Assembly: GCA_041745295.1 (NCBI GenBank)
Contig: JBGTJE010000053.1
Coordinates: 1 to 64,000 of the forward strand
Length of the DNA: 64,000 bases
Source: JANMEB01 sp041745295
Lineage (GTDB): Bacteria; Planctomycetota; Planctomycetia; Pirellulales; Pirellulaceae
Reading direction: 5' to 3'
This document shows, piece after piece, positions 61,393-64,000 of this stretch. The number at the start of each line of letters is the position of its first letter. Position 1 is the first letter of the stretch. The translations under genes and the position numbers were made by a program. The notes below the pieces were generated by a model. The model did not search any database. It saw only the letters and a list, made by a program, of their open reading frames with translations, and was not told the origin of the DNA.

Positions 61393-61956
61393 ATGAACGT
61401 TCAACGTGAATCAAAACCAAAACAGATTACCTACCGTTGGTTCTGGTACTTATTCCTAATCGGCGCCCTGCTCTTGATCGTTCGATGCGGGATTGTCGCA
61501 ACTCAGGTGCAGGCGATTGGAATGGGCCAAGAACTGATGGCCGACGATTTTGGATTCACTGTGGTCGGCATGGAACGATTATCCCAGATTTCCCAAGCGG
61601 GCGAAGTCGTCAAACCGAGTGGGCAATTCGCCGTGATCAATCTGCAAGTTGCCAATCATGCACAGCGAGTCGATTTTCACTTTGATCCCAGTATCGTCAT
61701 CATGGAGGATGAAATCGGTCAGCGGTATCGTTTGGCTCAAGGGCCGCAAAATCTCATCGACGAATACGCGACCTCGATCAACACCCTGGCGGCGGGAGAA
61801 AATTGCCGGCGCAAGATTGTGTTCGACATCCCCATGGACGTGGGGCATCCAAAACTTCGAATTGCGTTCGGCGGTCGCATCGGCGAAATTGCGGACTGGC
61901 TTTTGTACGGAAATCGCTGGCTCGAAATTCCCGAACGCGAAAAACCAACGGAATAA
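61393..61956 (+). CDS. Membrane-anchored DUF4352-like protein
   Basis: 187 residues. A single N-terminal membrane helix (WYLFLIGALLLIVRCGIVAT, ~18-37) is followed by a beta-sandwich-like domain: ADDFGFTVVGMERLSQ, GQFAVINLQVANHAQRVDFH, PSIVIMEDEIGQRYRLAQG, ENCRRKIVFDIPMDVGHPKL. This strand order (variable, Confidence 0.7.
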   Translation: MNVQRESKPKQITYRWFWYLFLIGALLLIVRCGIVATQVQAIGMGQELMADDFGFTVVGMERLSQISQAGEVVKPSGQFAVINLQVANHAQRVDFHFDPSIVIMEDEIGQRYRLAQGPQNLIDEYATSINTLAAGENCRRKIVFDIPMDVGHPKLRIAFGGRIGEIADWLLYGNRWLEIPEREKPTE

Positions 61957-61978
61957 ATTCCGTGCTACGCCAGACGCC

Positions 61979-61992
61979 AAACTGACCCACTA
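61979..61992. repeat. Solo end of the 137-bp element
   Basis: AAACTGACCCACTA is identical to the right end of copies A and C. Upstream, GTGCTACGCCAGACGCC vaguely resembles the sub-terminal part. No matching left end is near, so this is a relic or a chance 14-mer. Confidence 0.4.
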
Positions 61993-62256
61993 GCGGATCA
62001 TCCTTTGACCGCCGGGACGAACATTGCGGGGCTCTTGTACCACGCTTGGTAAGACAAATGCCTTACTCGGCATTGACCTTGAGCCGGAAAAGGGGTGATT
62101 AGCGCGAATTCTTGCGAAAAATTGCCCTCCGTCAATCTGTAACACTTAATACGATCGTCCCGAGAATCGCATTTAACTTGTTTAATTGCTCTTGAACACC
62201 CCGATAGGAGATCACAATCGGCAATCTTTCGCCGAGACAACGGAAAGGAATTTCGG

Positions 62257-63405
62257 ATGAAAGCCACAGGATTGGTCTTGAGTGCCTTGCTCGCATTGGC
62301 CTGGGAAATGGCGCCTGCGTGCCAAGCTATCGATGACGGCAACGCAGCGAACGCGCAAAGCAGAAACGCGCCGGCGTTTATTGTCGCGGAAGCGGCCTTC
62401 GCGAAGGACTCGGCCCTCAATAAATCCAGTTCCGCGGCCTGTGGTCCCAATTGCGGCAACGGTTTTGCCTGCGATTGTTTTCGTCCGATCTGGTTTGCGG
62501 GTGCGGAGATGACGGCCCTGCATGTCGACGCGACTCCCGGTGGGCGCATCCGCCTTTCGATCGATGACAGCGACACGGCTGGACTCGATTTCAACATTTC
62601 GGATAACTCGGGCTACCAGGACTTCACCTACGCTCCGCGTCTCTTCATCGGTCGGCAGATCGGCGAGAACTGGAGCATCGTGACGCGGTATTGGCATCTC
62701 GATGCGTTTGACTTTGCGGTCCCCACATCGCCCGTCGGAACCGTAAACCTCACCAATTTCCTCACCATCGACGAAACAGATCACGTCGAGCTTTACAACT
62801 TTGATATTGAAGCCATGCGCAGCTCCACTCATGGCTGCTGGAAAATCGACGGCACAATCGGCGCTCGACATTCGTCGTTTTTCGCCGATTCAACCTTGAC
62901 GACCTTTGGTGTATTCACGCCAGGTAACTTTCAGATGATGTTGCTTTCGAACCAAACGAGCTTTGACGGCACTGGCCTCACGGGGTCGCTTTCTGCCCGA
63001 CGCCGTCTCGGAAATTCCTGCGCTTCGCTGTTTTTCAGCGGGCGCGGTTCGAACGCGTGGGGCACGGCCGAGGGGCGAGGACGGGCTTCCGGCGCGCTGG
63101 CCGTTTCGCCGAATCCACCACTCGTCGGTGCTGCGACGGTGACGCGTAACAACGCCGAAGGCGAATTGGCGATCAGCGAATTACAAGTCGGCGTGCAATG
63201 GGAACGCCAGCTCAAATGCATTCCGGCAACGGCGTTCTTCCGCACCGCTTTCGAGTATCAATATTGGAGACTCAACATGCCTCCCATCGGCGGAGCCGGT
63301 TTCGGCGGCACCTTGGGCGATATTCAGATAAACTCATTTGCCTCTGCCGCCGAAGGCAAGGCCGAACTGTACGGATTGGCGCTTGGCGCGGGCCTGACTT
63401 GGTAA
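62257..63405 (+). CDS. Planctomycete outer-membrane beta-barrel protein
   Basis: 382 residues. Signal peptide LVLSALLALAWEMAPACQA. A cysteine-rich plug (ACGPNCGNGFACDCFRP) precedes a barrel-like region with alternating residues: IWFAGAEMTALHVDATPGGR, APRLFIGRQIGENWSIVTRY, GTIGARHSSFF, AFFRTAFEYQYWRLNM and a final LYGLALGAGLTW with a C-terminal aromatic, the outer-membrane insertion signal. It resembles the barrel protein at 14577 in plan (cysteine cluster plus barrel) but not in sequence. Function unknown; likely a surface or transport protein. ATG 62257 follows AAAGGAA with ~5 bp. Confidence 0.8.
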   Translation: MKATGLVLSALLALAWEMAPACQAIDDGNAANAQSRNAPAFIVAEAAFAKDSALNKSSSAACGPNCGNGFACDCFRPIWFAGAEMTALHVDATPGGRIRLSIDDSDTAGLDFNISDNSGYQDFTYAPRLFIGRQIGENWSIVTRYWHLDAFDFAVPTSPVGTVNLTNFLTIDETDHVELYNFDIEAMRSSTHGCWKIDGTIGARHSSFFADSTLTTFGVFTPGNFQMMLLSNQTSFDGTGLTGSLSARRRLGNSCASLFFSGRGSNAWGTAEGRGRASGALAVSPNPPLVGAATVTRNNAEGELAISELQVGVQWERQLKCIPATAFFRTAFEYQYWRLNMPPIGGAGFGGTLGDIQINSFASAAEGKAELYGLALGAGLTW

Positions 63406-63589
63406 GCCGAACAGTTTGTGCCTCGAATGGTCAGCCGCAGGGCCTTGCCCCGGTTGAGAGCGCGTTCCGCGAGGCTGTAGCGGAACTCGCCAGAGTTTCG
63501 GCGCAAATTTTGGCGAATTCGGCTACCTCGGACGCTACACATTCGTCGATCGCGCTCTCGTCGTTGAACCACGATTCAAGAACCGGACG

Positions 63590-64000
63590 CTAGCGCGTTG
63601 CGGCTGACCGAGAAGGCTCGCCGTGCCAGATCCCGATTTGCGGGCGAACGACGACGGCGCCGATGGTAGCCATTGCGCGCACTAACGCTTCGAACATCGA
63701 GTCGTCTTCGCAGATGCCGACGATGCCACCGCCCGATCCGCAAAACTTGGCCGAGGCACCCGTCGAACGCGCGACTTCAACCATCTGTAAATGCTCGGGC
63801 AATATTTTGCAAATCGAACGCCGCAAGTCAAAGTTTGCGTTCATCAGTTCGTGCAATCTCCGATAATCTCGTTTCAGGATGGCATCACGCCCCAACTCGG
63901 CGAACTCCGCAAACCGCGGGATCGCGGCGACGACAGCCGAGTCGCCGCGCTCGAAACGCTTGCGCAGGTCGCTATGGATAACCTCGGTCGGCTCGGCCGA
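63590..64000 (-). CDS. C-terminal part of a GHMP-family kinase
   Basis: The frame is open to the window edge, so only the last ~136 residues are present. SAKFCGSGGGIVGICEDD is the GHMP C-terminal glycine-rich motif, and ELGRDAILKRDYRRLHELMN then NFDLRRSI is the adjacent helix pair. This combination with a HSDLRKRFERGD segment is most like glucuronokinase- or mevalonate-kinase-type enzymes. The nucleotide-binding motif lies outside the window. Probably cytoplasmic, phosphorylating a sugar or mevalonate-like substrate; which one is unknown. Confidence 0.8.
   Translation of the reverse strand, partial: SAEPTEVIHSDLRKRFERGDSAVVAAIPRFAEFAELGRDAILKRDYRRLHELMNANFDLRRSICKILPEHLQMVEVARSTGASAKFCGSGGGIVGICEDDSMFEALVRAMATIGAVVVRPQIGIWHGEPSRSAATR

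Overview
The window reads as a chromosomal segment of a planctomycete, most likely of the Pirellulales. The evidence is family content: a PVC-type CxxCH haem protein with a beta-propeller and HEAT repeats, a YdjY-domain lipoprotein, a very large Calx-beta protein whose N-terminus carries a degenerate planctomycete surface-protein motif (VEPLEDRF), DUF420, FHA and PQQ-propeller proteins, and cysteine-rich beta-barrel proteins. Genes are moderately GC-rich, loosely packed and mostly monocistronic, and many short palindromic repeats lie between them.

Layout. 1-252: tail of an ImuB-like polymerase. 326-5447: a complete glycine-cleavage operon (gcvT, gcvH, two-subunit gcvPA/gcvPB, lipoate ligase) with overlapping reading frames. 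5598-9317: FHA protein, ECF sigma/anti-sigma pair, a small basic protein with a textbook terminator, and a TPR lipoprotein. 9589-13263: serC, M48 membrane protease, BON-like protein, tpx. 13380-13828: tRNA-Met and tRNA-Ser. 13954-16325: cupin, a small ORF, a beta-barrel protein and about 950 bp without a gene. 16326-23777: 1633-aa Calx-beta protein convergent with an 845-aa membrane protein whose N-terminus resembles GTPase-associated (GAP1-N type) proteins. 24036-24236: two tandem attC-like folds ahead of a secreted esterase. 25603-34992: CxxCH protein, tRNA-Leu, DUF420, HEAT/PDZ, OsmC, PQQ-propeller and YdjY proteins. 35091-45958: hflX, SDR, small protein coupled to lysS, LolC/LolD-type ABC pair, glutamate-type dehydrogenase, two lipoproteins including a Wza-type exporter. 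46036-55435: FMN reductase, lipase-like hydrolase, leuA, RegB-like histidine kinase, hybrid receiver-ATPase, membrane protein, DNase I-like enzyme. 55627-64000: CGNR regulator divergent from DinB, a decayed SpoIIE phosphatase, the sulfate-activation genes cysD and cysNC split by a four-helix-bundle gene, an outer-membrane protein, and the tail of a GHMP kinase.

How genes work together. The gcv genes plus the ligase make and lipoylate a glycine-cleavage system. CysD and CysNC form ATP sulfurylase with a divergent APS-kinase domain. The LolC/LolD pair would release lipoproteins such as the several encoded here. The RegB-like kinase has no RegA neighbour; a receiver-HATPase hybrid lies about 0.8 kb downstream.

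The most unusual content is non-coding or mobile: a 137-bp miniature inverted-repeat element in three full copies (one supplies the stop codon of the RegB-like kinase), a palindrome inserted in frame in a signal-peptide region, tandem attC-like folds, and a four-helix-bundle gene flanked by inverted repeats inside the cys operon. I found no CRISPR array, rRNA, transposase, integrase or prophage in the window.
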